Origin: Mesorhizobium sp. M4B.F.Ca.ET.203.01.1.1
GTDB lineage: Bacteria; Pseudomonadota; Alphaproteobacteria; Rhizobiales; Rhizobiaceae
NCBI RefSeq assembly: GCF_004791025.1
Contig: NZ_SRUO01000001.1
Coordinates: 434,001-498,000, forward strand
Reading direction: 5' to 3'
DNA: 64,000 bases
A program made the position numbers and the translations under genes. The notes under the pieces were generated by a model, which ran no database searches, was not told the DNA's origin, and saw nothing but the letters and a program-made list of their open reading frames with translations. Positions 52,776 through 63,101 of the stretch are shown piece after piece; within the stretch, counting starts at the first letter, position 1; every line of letters starts with the position of its first letter.

Positions 52776-53261
52776 TCAGGCCGGGAAGGTCCAGAACAGG
52801 CAGGCCAGCGTCGCCGCGGCAAAGACGACGAAGAACAGGCTTCTCAGCAGGATATTGCGGCGCAGCTCGTTCATGGCGAGGTGGGCCGCGACGATGGCCG
52901 CGACGAACAGGAAGCGCCAGTTGACCAGCGCCCACAGCACGCCGCCCTGGCCGAAGGCCCATCTGGCGACGAGGCAGCCGACGATGGTGGCAAACAGCGC
53001 GACCGTCGCCCAGAACAGCGCATCGGCGGCGTTGGTAAGCACGATGCTGGCGGCGCGCAACGGCAGGATCATCATCAAGAGCGCGCTGAAGAAATAGACG
53101 GCGGCTAGCGGAATGAAGGAGCCGGCATCGGCGATGCCGTCGAGGCGCTTCACGCCGAAAGCGCCGTAGGGATAGCCGTGCCTGGCGACCGCCAGCGAAA
53201 GCGCCATGAGCAGGGCGGTGAGCACCGCGACCAACGCGAAAGTGGTAAGAGCCTTGCTCAT
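52776..53261 (-). CDS. Hypothetical integral membrane protein
   Basis: 161 residues, not recognised. Four to five hydrophobic segments: about 5-26 (TTFALVAVLTALLMALSLAV), 48-70, 80-100, 110-130 and 138-158. There is no signal for a transporter or enzyme family. A short periplasmic/cytosolic loop contains HGYPYGAFGVKRLDG. It lies between the ALDH and isomerase genes on the minus strand, with gaps of ~170 and ~125 bases, so it is probably a separate unit. Confidence 0.65.
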   Translation of the reverse strand: MSKALTTFALVAVLTALLMALSLAVARHGYPYGAFGVKRLDGIADAGSFIPLAAVYFFSALLMMILPLRAASIVLTNAADALFWATVALFATIVGCLVARWAFGQGGVLWALVNWRFLFVAAIVAAHLAMNELRRNILLRSLFFVVFAAATLACLFWTFPA

Positions 53262-53385
53262 GCCGTTCCTGCTCCTGCTCTCCGGGCCATGACCGGGGAC
53301 GAATCAAACAGGGACGATCTTAATCGAATGCGCTCGTAAAATTACCCGCAAGCTTCAAGGCAGCGGCAGGTCTTGAGACTGCCAC

Positions 53386-54279
53386 TCAGGGCTTCTGCGT
53401 CGCCGTGACCAGCTCGGCCTTGCGCCGCGCCGTCTCCAGCCCGACCGCGATGAAGCGGCGGGCATGGCGGGCGAGCTCCATATTGTCGGTCCACAGATTG
53501 CGCCAGATCGCCGTCTTCTTCGACAGGTTCTCGTCGACGATCTCCGAGGAAAAGGATTCGAAGCTGAGGTCGTCGTCGTAGCCGATGGCGGTCAGCGCAT
53601 CGAAGATCCCAGCGAAATCGATGCTGCCGGTGCCGAGGAAGCCGCGATGGCTCTCGCCGATATGGACATAGCCGATCTTGCCCACGGCGTTGCGGATGGC
53701 CAGGGCGGCATCGGCCTCCTCGATGTTCATGTGGAAGGTGTCGAGGTGCAGGAAGATGTTGTCGGAACCGGTGTCCTCGATGAAGGCCAGTCCCTGCGCG
53801 GCGGTGTTGAGCAGATTGCTCTCGAAGCGGTTGACGATCTCAAGGTTCAGGGTGACGCCGGCGGCCTTGGCCGTCTCGGCCACCTTGGCCAGCGTTGCGG
53901 CGCTGCGGTTCCACTGGTCGCGCGTCGGCGCCTCGGTCTGCAGGCCGTGGCTGGTCGACAGTATGCCGCCCACCTTGCGGCCGCCGAGATCGCGGGTGAG
54001 CGCGATGGTGCGGTTGAGGATGTCGACGCCGCGCGCGGCAACCGCCCTGTCGGCGCTCGAGATATCGCCGTTGGCCGGCAGCCCGATGCTGATCGCGACG
54101 CCAAGATCGAGATCGGCGATGCGCCTGGCGAGCCGGCCGATATCGACATTGGCGGGGTCGAGATAGGAGAACTCGATCAGCTCGAAGCCGGCTTCCTTCG
54201 TGTTGGCCAGCGTGCGCTCGAGATCCGCTTGCGCCGAGCTCGCCGACCAGACGAAGGAGTGGATACCAATGCGCGCCAT
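53386..54279 (-). CDS. Sugar isomerase/epimerase (AP-endonuclease-2 TIM barrel; ketose 3-epimerase-like)
   Basis: 297-residue xylose-isomerase-like TIM barrel. Metal ligands can be seen in NLEIVNRFE (Glu), HLDTFHMNIEE (Asp, His), VHIGESHRG (His) and LSFESFSSEIV (Glu), the set found in D-tagatose/D-psicose 3-epimerases. ATG 54279 is favoured. It is the last gene of the deoR-kinase-isomerase operon (22 bases after the kinase), so it probably epimerises the ketose that the kinase then phosphorylates. Confidence 0.85.
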   Translation of the reverse strand: MARIGIHSFVWSASSAQADLERTLANTKEAGFELIEFSYLDPANVDIGRLARRIADLDLGVAISIGLPANGDISSADRAVAARGVDILNRTIALTRDLGGRKVGGILSTSHGLQTEAPTRDQWNRSAATLAKVAETAKAAGVTLNLEIVNRFESNLLNTAAQGLAFIEDTGSDNIFLHLDTFHMNIEEADAALAIRNAVGKIGYVHIGESHRGFLGTGSIDFAGIFDALTAIGYDDDLSFESFSSEIVDENLSKKTAIWRNLWTDNMELARHARRFIAVGLETARRKAELVTATQKP

Positions 54280-54301
54280 GATCGTCTCCATCTGCTCAAA
54301 T

Positions 54302-55678
54302 CTATCGTGCCGCAGTGCGGCCCTTGCCGTTCTCGGCGCCGATCGCAAGATCGCGCCAGCGATCACGATAGCCGGCTAACTCGGCAAAGTGCGCGGCATC
54401 AACGGGCTCCGGCGTTTCGGCCGCCATGCCGCGACCGGCGCTCTCGAAGGCGAGCGCCGCGGCGCCCGTGGCGCTGCCTTCCAGCGTGGCGCCCTGCAGA
54501 AAGGGCTGGCCGGGCCGTAGCTGCGCCAGCAGGCTGGCGAGCAGGCCGCCCGCGTTCAGCCCGCCATCGACGATGACGGTGTCTTTGGAATGGATCAGGT
54601 CGAGCGACAGATCGACCATCAGCGCCACGTAGAGCAGCGCCACCGCAGCGCGTTCTTCGCTGTCGGGCGCGCCGCCGATCACTTCGCCGACGCGATCAGG
54701 CATCGGACCGCCCGGGGCGAAGCTGGGCAGGGCCATTATGCCGGCGTCGATCACCCGCTGTATCGAAGCCGGCGATATCGCGCCTTGCCAGCCGGCGCTG
54801 ATCACCGCGAATTCGCGCCCACCCATGAAGCGGATGGTCGGCACCGGACCGCCGTCGACATCGACATTGACCAGCATGTCGCGGTCACGGTCGAGCACGT
54901 CCAGCGGACAATCGGGGTTGAGCACGACCACCCAGGTGCCGGTCGAGACCACGGTGAGCGATCCAAGCTGTTGCCGGCGATAGGCATGGAGCGCGGCATT
55001 GGAGTCATGGACGCCGTTATGGATGGCGATCGGCCTGCCGGCCTTGCCGAAGTTCCGCTCGCCGATAACGGCGCCGGCGCGCCCGAAGCCCGGCATGCGG
55101 CCGCGCCAGCCCTCGGCATCGACCAGCGAGGAGAAGTCGCGCCGGCGCGGCGCCCACAGATGCGAATGGCAGCCGAGATAGGACACTTCCGAGACGGCGC
55201 GGCCGCCGAAACGCCAGCTCCAATATTGCGGATAGCCGAGGATCGATGTCGCCGAGGCGAAGGCGCCGGGCTCGACCTCGTTCAGCCACAGCATGTGGCG
55301 GCCATAGTTGAAGCCGAGCGGCAGTCGCGGCGAGAAGGTCTCGGAGAAATCCGGGATGCGGCGATCGATGCGCGCCGCGACCTCGGCAGGCGGTTCCTGC
55401 TCGTAGTCGAGGATCGGGTGCGTCAGTGCCGTATCATCGACCAGGGCGAAGGTGCAGCCATGGCCAGAGACCATCAGCCCTTCGACGCCGTGACTGTCGA
55501 CCGCTTCGTCGACGGCAGCGAGCGCCCAGTCATGGAGTGCCGCCTCGTCGAGCACGCTGAAGTTGCCCGCATGTGTCCAGACCGGCTTGGTCCGGCGCTC
55601 GCCGAGGATGCGCCCGTCCTCATCGAAGACGAACAGCTTCGAATTGGTCTTGCCGAAATCGAGCACGGCCAGTTTCAC
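54302..55678 (-). CDS. FGGY-family carbohydrate kinase
   Basis: 458-residue sugar kinase with actin-like ATPase fold. The phosphate-1 loop is LDFGKTNSKLFVFD, the catalytic region HNGVHDSNAALHAY provides the base Asp, and TVIVDGGLNAGGLLASLLA is the adenosine motif. It looks close to rhamnulokinase/L-fuculokinase-type members but the sugar is unknown. Start ATG 55678 overlaps the stop of the DeoR gene by four bases (ATGA). Confidence 0.85.
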   Translation of the reverse strand: MKLAVLDFGKTNSKLFVFDEDGRILGERRTKPVWTHAGNFSVLDEAALHDWALAAVDEAVDSHGVEGLMVSGHGCTFALVDDTALTHPILDYEQEPPAEVAARIDRRIPDFSETFSPRLPLGFNYGRHMLWLNEVEPGAFASATSILGYPQYWSWRFGGRAVSEVSYLGCHSHLWAPRRRDFSSLVDAEGWRGRMPGFGRAGAVIGERNFGKAGRPIAIHNGVHDSNAALHAYRRQQLGSLTVVSTGTWVVVLNPDCPLDVLDRDRDMLVNVDVDGGPVPTIRFMGGREFAVISAGWQGAISPASIQRVIDAGIMALPSFAPGGPMPDRVGEVIGGAPDSEERAAVALLYVALMVDLSLDLIHSKDTVIVDGGLNAGGLLASLLAQLRPGQPFLQGATLEGSATGAAALAFESAGRGMAAETPEPVDAAHFAELAGYRDRWRDLAIGAENGKGRTAAR

Positions 55679-56457
55679 CGGATGGCTCCCGAGGACGTGG
55701 CGATGCGGACCGTGACGCCGGCAGCTTCCAGCATGCGCGCGTCGGTGTCGGACAGGCCGTCATCGGTCACCAGCGTGCCGATGCGCGACAGCGGCAGCGC
55801 GACATTGCGGGCATGGATCGACAGCTTGCGGCTGTCCGCCAGCACCACGATCTGGTCGGCGCACAGGCTCAAATCGACGATCGAGCGGACCAGCAGCGGG
55901 TGCGATTCCAGCACGCCTTCCTGGCTGAGCCCCTGGGCGCCGAGGAATAATTTCGAGGCGTAGAAAGGTGCCGCCTGGGCGAGCGAATGGATGATGCCGG
56001 GCTCGCGATGCAGGTCGCCGCCGGCGATCGTCAGGCTGCAATGGCCGTGATCGCTGAGATAGGCGGCGAGCGGCATGGAATTGGTGAAGAGGCGGATGTT
56101 GCGGTCGGCAAGCCTGACGCCGAGATGGAAGCAGGTCGAGCCGCCGTGGACGATGATCGCCTCGCCGTCGCGCACCATAGTCGCGGCAAGCGCGGCGATG
56201 CGCCGCTTGGCCTCGACCGCGAGATCGCGGTTCTCGTCATAGGGCCTGGCGTAGGCGATGCCGGCCTGCGCGGCGCCATCGAGTGCCGAGATGCCGCCAT
56301 AGACCTTGCGCGCCTCGCCGGCGCCGTCAATCTTGTCGATGTCGCGCCGGATCGTCGCCGCCGAAACGCCAAGCCGCTGCTGCAACTCGCGCACCGAGGC
56401 GAACGGGCGGTCCCGCAAGATCTCGACGATCTGACGTTGGCGGCCGGAGTCGCTCAA
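55675..56457 (-). CDS. DeoR-family transcriptional repressor
   Basis: 260 residues. The N-terminal DeoR HTH is RQRQIVEILRDRPFASVREL with LGVSAATIRRDIDKI, and the C-terminal DeoRC sugar-phosphate sensor has IIVHGGSTCFHLG, NSMPLAAYL, GGDLHREPG and LFLGAQGLS. It is the first gene of the operon with the kinase and isomerase, and lies divergent from the second kinase at 56641 across 183 bases, where an operator controlling both directions is likely. I found no clear dyad there. Confidence 0.9.
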   Translation of the reverse strand: MSDSGRQRQIVEILRDRPFASVRELQQRLGVSAATIRRDIDKIDGAGEARKVYGGISALDGAAQAGIAYARPYDENRDLAVEAKRRIAALAATMVRDGEAIIVHGGSTCFHLGVRLADRNIRLFTNSMPLAAYLSDHGHCSLTIAGGDLHREPGIIHSLAQAAPFYASKLFLGAQGLSQEGVLESHPLLVRSIVDLSLCADQIVVLADSRKLSIHARNVALPLSRIGTLVTDDGLSDTDARMLEAAGVTVRIATSSGAIR

Positions 56458-56640
56458 CTTTTCCTCCCGGATGTCGCTTGGCGTAACTTACTCAAGCTGT
56501 ACGTGACAGCAAGGCCATTTCTGACGAAGGAAGATCATGATTGACGTAGATCGCTCGCATCTGCGATACCGACGTGGGTTCCCTTGCAGGGATTTCGAGC
56601 GGAAAGCGCGACGCGGCCGGCAGTTGCGAAGGACAGCGAC

Positions 56641-57915
56641 ATGGCGCCATTGGCCATAGGCATCGACATCGGCACCTCGGGCGCGCGCGCCGTCGCCATG
56701 CGTCCGGATTTCTCCATCGCCTCGCGCGCCGCCGTGCCGCTCGACCGCTTTGGCGCCAACGGCCGCGACCCCGCCGTCTGGTGGGCGGCGGTCGAGGCGA
56801 CATTGAAGGAACTGCTCTCCGGCATCGATCGGACGTCGGTGCGCGCGATCGCCGTCGACGGCACCTCGGGCACCGTGCTGCCGGTCGACTCCGCCGGGCG
56901 GCCGCTGGCCGAGCCGCTGATGTACAACGACAAGGTTTTGGACGACGCGATCCTCGCCGTGATCGCCCGCGAGGCGCCGGAAGCAAGTGCGGCACATGGC
57001 GCGACATCGGGCCTCGCCAAGGCGCTGGCGTTCCAGCTCGTGCCCGGCGTCGCCAGGATGCTGCACCAGGCCGACTGGATCGCCGGGCAATTCTCGGGCC
57101 GCTTCGATGTCAGCGACGAGAACAACAGCCTCAAGACCGGCTACGATGTCGAGACCGGCCGCTGGCCGGACTGGATCGCGGCGACCGGCATGCGCACGGA
57201 ACTGCTGCCCGAAGTCACCAGGCCGGGCAGCGTGGCCGGCTGGCTCACCGCCGGCGCCGCCGGGCTGTTCGGCCTTGCGCGAGACGTCGTGGTGGTTGCC
57301 GGTACGACGGATGGCTGCGCCTCGTTCCTGGCCACCGGCGCTACGGACGCCGGCGAAGGCGTCACCGCGCTCGGCTCGTCGCTCACCATCAAGATCCTCT
57401 CCGACCGGCCGATCTCGGCGCCACGCTACGGCATCTACAGCCATCGTCTCGGCGACGCCTGGCTGGCTGGCGGCGCGTCGAACTCCGGCGGCAAGGTGCT
57501 TGCCCAGCATTTTTCCGTTGCGCGCATCATCGAGCTGAGCGCCGCGATCGACCCGGCGACCGAAACCGGCCTCGACTACTATCCGCTCGGCATACCCGGC
57601 GAGCGCTTCCCCATCGCGGATCCGGCGCTGCCGCCGCGGCTCGAGCCGCGACCCCAATCCGAAGCCGACTATCTGAAAGCCATGCTGGAAGGCATCGCCG
57701 GCATCGAAGCGCTCGGCTATAGAAGGCTTGCCGAGCTCGGCGCGCCAAAACTGACCTCGGTGCGCAGCGTCGGCGGGGGCGCCGCCAATGCCGCCTGGAC
57801 CGCGATCCGCCAGCGCAAGCTTGGCGTCGATTTCCTGGCCGCGCTGTCCGACGAAGCCGCCGCCGGCACGGCGCGGCTGGCGCTCAAGGGCGCAAGCGAA
57901 GCGGGGCTGCTGTGA
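56641..57915 (+). CDS. FGGY-family carbohydrate kinase (second)
   Basis: 424-residue kinase. The phosphate-1 loop is IGIDIGTSGARAVAM; VDGTSGTVLPVD, DENNSLKTGYD, VAGTTDGCASFLATG (catalytic Asp region) and SVGGGAANAAWTAI (adenosine) follow. It differs clearly from the kinase at 54302, closer to xylulo-/ribulokinase-like members of unknown substrate. ATG 56641 is favoured over an upstream in-frame start. Its stop overlaps the HAD gene start by four bases (ATGA at 57912). Confidence 0.82.
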   Translation: MAPLAIGIDIGTSGARAVAMRPDFSIASRAAVPLDRFGANGRDPAVWWAAVEATLKELLSGIDRTSVRAIAVDGTSGTVLPVDSAGRPLAEPLMYNDKVLDDAILAVIAREAPEASAAHGATSGLAKALAFQLVPGVARMLHQADWIAGQFSGRFDVSDENNSLKTGYDVETGRWPDWIAATGMRTELLPEVTRPGSVAGWLTAGAAGLFGLARDVVVVAGTTDGCASFLATGATDAGEGVTALGSSLTIKILSDRPISAPRYGIYSHRLGDAWLAGGASNSGGKVLAQHFSVARIIELSAAIDPATETGLDYYPLGIPGERFPIADPALPPRLEPRPQSEADYLKAMLEGIAGIEALGYRRLAELGAPKLTSVRSVGGGAANAAWTAIRQRKLGVDFLAALSDEAAAGTARLALKGASEAGLL

Positions 57916-58763
57916 GCGCGAAACAAGCCAGACATCTCGACGGGGTTGCCGCGCTGGCCGAGTGCTACAGCATGTTCCTGCTCGACCAGTTCGGGGTGCT
58001 GCACGACGGACAGCAGCCGTATCCCGGCGCGGTGGAGACCCTGTCCGCGCTGAAGCGCGCCGGCAAGACGGTGACCCTGATCTCGAATTCCGGCAAGCGG
58101 GCGGCGCCGAACGAGCGCCGCCTGCTGAAGCTCGGCTTCGAAGCTGGAAGCTGGGATCATTTCGTCTCCTCCGGCGAGGTGGCATGGCGCAGCTTCCATG
58201 ACATGGCGGCCTCGGGCACGCTCAAGGCCGGCACCAAATGCCTGCTGATCAGCCGCGACGATGACCGCTCGGCGATCGACGGGCTGCCGCTTGCTCTGAC
58301 CGACAATGGCAGCGACGCCGAGCTGGTGCTGATTTCCGCCAGCGAAGGCGATCGCTACGACCTCGAGCACTATCGCACTCTGCTCGGTCCGGCTGCGGCG
58401 CGGCGGGTGCCGTGCTTCTGCACCAATCCCGACCGGATCATGCTGACGGCGGTCGGGCCGCGCTTCGGCGCCGGCGAGCTCGCCGATCTCTATGAAAGCC
58501 TCGGCGGCAACGTCACCCGCATCGGCAAGCCCTATCCGGCGATCTATGAGGCGGCGCTGGCGCTGGCCGGCAATCCGGATCGCGGCAGCGTGGTCTGTGT
58601 CGGCGACAGCGTCGAGCACGACATCGCCGGCGGAGCCGGCGCAGGCGTCGCGACCGCGCTGGTGCGCTCTGGGATATTGGCCGACGTCGACGACCTCAGC
58701 GCGCTCTTCGATCGGGAAGGCGCGTACCCAGACTATACGCTGGACGCGTTCCGCTGGCGCTGA
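57912..58763 (+). CDS. HAD superfamily IIA hydrolase (TIGR01459-like)
   Basis: 283-residue phosphatase. HAD motif I is MFLLDQFGVLHDG (nucleophile Asp then a Q-F-G replaces the usual D-x-D/T, so the second acidic residue is absent at the standard spot), motif II is TLISNSGKR, and motif IV is VVCVGDSVEHDIAGG. Members act on sugar or polyol phosphates. Coupling with the upstream kinase (ATGA) suggests they handle the same pathway. It ends 9 bases before the convergent ABC ATPase gene. Confidence 0.82.
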   Translation: MSAKQARHLDGVAALAECYSMFLLDQFGVLHDGQQPYPGAVETLSALKRAGKTVTLISNSGKRAAPNERRLLKLGFEAGSWDHFVSSGEVAWRSFHDMAASGTLKAGTKCLLISRDDDRSAIDGLPLALTDNGSDAELVLISASEGDRYDLEHYRTLLGPAAARRVPCFCTNPDRIMLTAVGPRFGAGELADLYESLGGNVTRIGKPYPAIYEAALALAGNPDRGSVVCVGDSVEHDIAGGAGAGVATALVRSGILADVDDLSALFDREGAYPDYTLDAFRWR

Positions 58764-58772
58764 TCGGCCGGC

Positions 58773-59840
<1,068 letters not shown>

Positions 59841-59843
59841 CGA

Positions 59844-60692
59844 TTATCCTTTGACCGCGCCGGCGGTGAGGCCGGTGACGAGATAGCGTTGCAGGAAGGC
59901 GAAGAAGATGCAGACCGGGATCAGCGCCAGGATGGAGGCCGCCATCATCTGCCCCCAGTCGACGGCGAACTTGCCGATGAAGGTGAGCAGGCCGACGGCG
60001 AAGGTTTTCTGGTCGTCGCTCGAGATCAGCATCAGCGCGAACAGCAATTCGCTCCAGGCGGCGGTGAAGACGAAGCCGAGCGTCGCCCCCATGCCGGGCA
60101 AAGTCAGCGGCACGATCACACGGCGCATTGCCTGTGCGCGCGTGCAGCCGTCGATCATCGCCGCCTCCTCCAGATCCTTCGGGATGCCGTCGAAGAAGGA
60201 CTGCATGAGGAAGGTGGCGAAGGCGGTGTTGAAGGCGGTGTAGATGATCATCAGCCCGGTCAGGCTGTTGGTCAGGCCGAGATCGCCCATGATGCGGTAG
60301 ATCGGCGGGATGACCATGACCAGCGGGAAGGTCTGGGTGAGCAGCAGCAAGATGGCCAGCGTCGCCTTGCCGCGGAAGGTGAAGCGCGACATGGCGTAGC
60401 CGGCGAGCGTGGCGATAACGGTCACGAGCGCCGCCGTCGACACCGAGACGATGACGCTGTTCAGGAAATAGCGCGGGAAGTCGGAGGCTTCGAGCACGGT
60501 AACGAAATTCTGCAAGGTCGTCTCGGACGGCCAGAAGGTGATGCCTTCGGAATAGAGCAGGCGTTCCGGCGTCACCGAGATCTTCAGCGTCCAGAAGATC
60601 GGGAACAGCGCAAAGATCATGTAAGCGGCGATTGCCGCGTAGAGGCCGATGCCGCCGGCGAGGCGCGAGGAGGTGGAGCGTCCGGCGATCAT
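59844..60692 (-). CDS. Sugar ABC transporter permease (MalG type)
   Basis: 282 residues, six transmembrane helices. The EAA loop that contacts the ATPase is EEAAMIDGCTRAQAMRRVIVPL. MIFALFPIFWTLKISVTPER is the typical MalG N-terminal start. A very long open frame upstream is a shadow of the other permease; the real ATG is 60692. The start overlaps the stop of the preceding permease by one base. Confidence 0.9.
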   Translation of the reverse strand: MIAGRSTSSRLAGGIGLYAAIAAYMIFALFPIFWTLKISVTPERLLYSEGITFWPSETTLQNFVTVLEASDFPRYFLNSVIVSVSTAALVTVIATLAGYAMSRFTFRGKATLAILLLLTQTFPLVMVIPPIYRIMGDLGLTNSLTGLMIIYTAFNTAFATFLMQSFFDGIPKDLEEAAMIDGCTRAQAMRRVIVPLTLPGMGATLGFVFTAAWSELLFALMLISSDDQKTFAVGLLTFIGKFAVDWGQMMAASILALIPVCIFFAFLQRYLVTGLTAGAVKG

Positions 60693-61615
60693 CAGACGTG
60701 CCTCACAAGCGAGCGGCGGATGGCGATCAGCCCGATAGCATAGGCAATGAGCAGCACCAGGAGCAGCACGGCGACCGCCGAGGCATAGCCCTTGTCGAGC
60801 GACTTGAAGGCGCTGACATAAATGTAGACCGGCACCGTGCTGGTCGATCCCGCCGGTCCGCCTTCGGTCATGACGAAGATCAGGTCGGCGAAGGTGGCGA
60901 TCCAGATCGTGCGCAACATGACGGTGATGACGATGGTGGGCGCCAGGAACGGCAGCGTCACCTTGGTGAAGCGCTGCCAGGGCGACGCGCCGTCGATTGC
61001 CGCGGCCTCGTGCAGTTCCGACGGGATCGACTTCAGCGCGGCAAGCAGAGTGATGGCGAAGAACGGGATGCCAAACCAGATGTTGGCGACAATCGGCCCC
61101 CACATGGCGGTGGCCGGATCGGAGAGCACATTGGTCGGTTCGGCCTTCAGCCCGAGCGCGAAGAGCCAGTGCGGCAGCGGCCCGATAATCGGGTTGAACA
61201 GCCAGGCCCAGGTGAGGCCGGAGAGGAAGGACGGCACCGCCCAGGGCAGGAACACCACCGCTTGCACCACCTTGCGGCCGACGAACGGCTTGTCGAGCAG
61301 CAGCGCCAGGCCGAGGCCAAGAAAGAACTGGAAGAACAGGCTGGCGACGGTCCACCACAGCGTGTTGATCAGCGCCTGGCCGAGCACGGCGTCCGAGAGC
61401 ATCGTCTGATACTGGCCGAGCCCGACATATTCCGACTTGAAGGCCGAGAATTTGCGGAAGGAATAGCTGATGCCGATGATCAGCGGCACCAGAAGCACAA
61501 CGACAAGCAGGACGATAGCCGGCGAAAGATAAAGCCAAGGCTCGATCGCGGCCTTGCTCAGCCCGCTCTTGCGCGACCGGGCGGCGGATCGGATTTCGGA
61601 CACTGCGTAGGTCAT
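60692..61615 (-). CDS. Sugar ABC transporter permease (MalF type)
   Basis: 307 residues with six to seven transmembrane helices. The EAA loop is HEAAAIDGASPWQRFTKVTL, and PWLYLSPAIVLLVVVLLVPL begins the first helix. VFLPWAVPSFLSGLTWAWLFN is a hallmark of CUT1 MalF-like proteins. It pairs with the permease at 59844. It follows the solute-binding protein gene across ~180 bases that hold a repeat element. Confidence 0.9.
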   Translation of the reverse strand: MTYAVSEIRSAARSRKSGLSKAAIEPWLYLSPAIVLLVVVLLVPLIIGISYSFRKFSAFKSEYVGLGQYQTMLSDAVLGQALINTLWWTVASLFFQFFLGLGLALLLDKPFVGRKVVQAVVFLPWAVPSFLSGLTWAWLFNPIIGPLPHWLFALGLKAEPTNVLSDPATAMWGPIVANIWFGIPFFAITLLAALKSIPSELHEAAAIDGASPWQRFTKVTLPFLAPTIVITVMLRTIWIATFADLIFVMTEGGPAGSTSTVPVYIYVSAFKSLDKGYASAVAVLLLVLLIAYAIGLIAIRRSLVRHV

Positions 61616-61660
61616 ACGGTGCTCGCGTTGGAGGGTGGGTGCCGGCGTTAGCGACAGCGT

Positions 61661-61786
61661 CCTTCTCCCCGTTCACGGGGAGAAGATGCCGGCAGGCAGA
61701 TGAGGGGCGGCGCGAACCTTTCGGAAGTGGGCGCTGCCCCTCATCCGGTCCTTCGGACCACCTTCTCCCCGTGAACGGGGAGAAGG
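61661..61786. repeat. RIME-like palindromic repeat element
   Basis: Two outer palindromes, CCTTCTCCCCGTTCACGGGG (61661-61680, arm continues AGAAG) and CCTTCTCCCCGTGAACGGGG (61761-61780, then AGAAGG), frame an inner inverted pair GATGAGGGGC (61699-61708) and GCCCCTCAT (61736-61744). This is the layout of rhizobial intergenic mosaic elements. It lies inside the ABC operon between binding protein and permease and may stabilise mRNA of the binding protein. Confidence 0.75.
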
Positions 61787-61794
61787 AAGAAGGG

Positions 61795-63072
61795 TCACTT
61801 CTTGTTCTTAGCCATCCAGTCCTGCTGTTCCTTGGTCAGGAACGCGGCCCATGCGTCGGCCGCCTCCTTGGCCGTCTTCTGGCCGAGCAGCACTTCCTGG
61901 AAGTTCTTGATCGCCACCTGGTCGACGAAGTTGCCGAGGTTTTCCAGATGCGTCGGCGGCGTGACCATTTCATATTTGGAGCTGTCGCTGAGCTCGGTGA
62001 ACCAGCCCTTGAACTGCTCGGTCTTGAAATGGGCATCCTGGTCGGCGCCGTTGTGGATCGGCACGACGCCGACTTCCTTGGCCCATTCCAGATTGTCCTT
62101 CGGCGACAGCAGGGTGGCCATCAGCTTCCACGCATCGTCCTTGTGCTGCGAATTGGCAAACATCGCCCAGCCGGCATAGCCCAGCGTCGGGTAGGACTTG
62201 CCGCTCGGTCCGACCGGCAATGGCGCGACGGCGAAATCATCGGCGCTCATCTTGTCGGCGATGCCGAGCAGCGCGTCGGGATCCTGGTTGAGCATGGCGC
62301 AGGTGCCGGAATAGAAGCCGGTGACGGTCTCGTTGAAGCCCCAGCTCACGGCATCCTTCGGCGCCAGGCCGTTCTTGTACATGTCGGCCAGCATCTGCAG
62401 GCCCTTGACCGAGCCTTCGTCGTTGATGGTCGAGGTGCCGTCTTCGTTGAAGTAGCCGCCCTTGCCGGCGGCGATGTTCATGAACATGTGCATGCCGTTG
62501 AAGGCGCCCGGGCCGCCGCGCAGGCAGTAGCCATATTTGCCGGGGATGGCCGAGATCTTCTTGGAGTCCTCGACGAACTCGTCGAGCGTCGCCGGCGGGC
62601 CGTCGAGACCGGCTTCCTTGAACAGCTTCTTGTTCCAGAACAGCGCGTTCACATAGTAGCCGTAAGGGATCATGAACTGGGTGTTGTTGACGGTCGAGCC
62701 GAACTGCTTGGCGCGATCGCCGAGCGTCTTGGCGTCGTCCCACTTGGCCATGTAGGGACCGAGGTCTTCGAGCTGGCCGTTGTTGGCATAGAGGCCCATC
62801 CAGCGTTCCGGCATCTCGACGACGTCGGGCGTGTCGCCGGCCTGGACCATGGTGAGGAATTTCTCAAAAGCCTGGCCCCAGGGCAGCGAGACGAGCTCGA
62901 CCTTGACGCCCGGATTGGCGGCCTCGAATTCGGCGATCTGCTTCTTGAGGAATTCGGTGCGCGGCGGGCTGGTGATGACCTCGACCATCTTGATTGTGCT
63001 GTCGGCCAGCGCGCCGCTGGCGGAAATCGCCAGGCCGGCGACGGCGGCAAGCATCAGCGTCAGTCTCTTCAT
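61795..63072 (-). CDS. Sugar ABC transporter solute-binding protein
   Basis: 425-residue periplasmic binding protein of the extracellular solute-binding family 1. A Sec signal peptide (MKRLTLMLAAVAGLAISASGALA, cut after ALA) is followed by IKMVEVITSPPRTEFLKKQI and the classic VELVSLPWGQAFEKFL and NKKLFKEAGLDGPPATLDEF blocks. GYAGWAMFANSQHKDDAWKLM is the cleft-lining part. ATG 63072 is used. It probably binds a sugar or polyol, which the adjacent kinases and isomerase then process; the ligand is unknown. Confidence 0.9.
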   Translation of the reverse strand: MKRLTLMLAAVAGLAISASGALADSTIKMVEVITSPPRTEFLKKQIAEFEAANPGVKVELVSLPWGQAFEKFLTMVQAGDTPDVVEMPERWMGLYANNGQLEDLGPYMAKWDDAKTLGDRAKQFGSTVNNTQFMIPYGYYVNALFWNKKLFKEAGLDGPPATLDEFVEDSKKISAIPGKYGYCLRGGPGAFNGMHMFMNIAAGKGGYFNEDGTSTINDEGSVKGLQMLADMYKNGLAPKDAVSWGFNETVTGFYSGTCAMLNQDPDALLGIADKMSADDFAVAPLPVGPSGKSYPTLGYAGWAMFANSQHKDDAWKLMATLLSPKDNLEWAKEVGVVPIHNGADQDAHFKTEQFKGWFTELSDSSKYEMVTPPTHLENLGNFVDQVAIKNFQEVLLGQKTAKEAADAWAAFLTKEQQDWMAKNKK

Positions 63073-63101
63073 GTTCAGGACTCCCATTTTGAACGCTCAG
63101 T

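Noticed and set aside
61661-61786. Palindromic pair read as a CRISPR or transposon end
   Set aside because: There are only two repeats, no spacers and no transposase; the layout fits RIME-like intergenic repeats.
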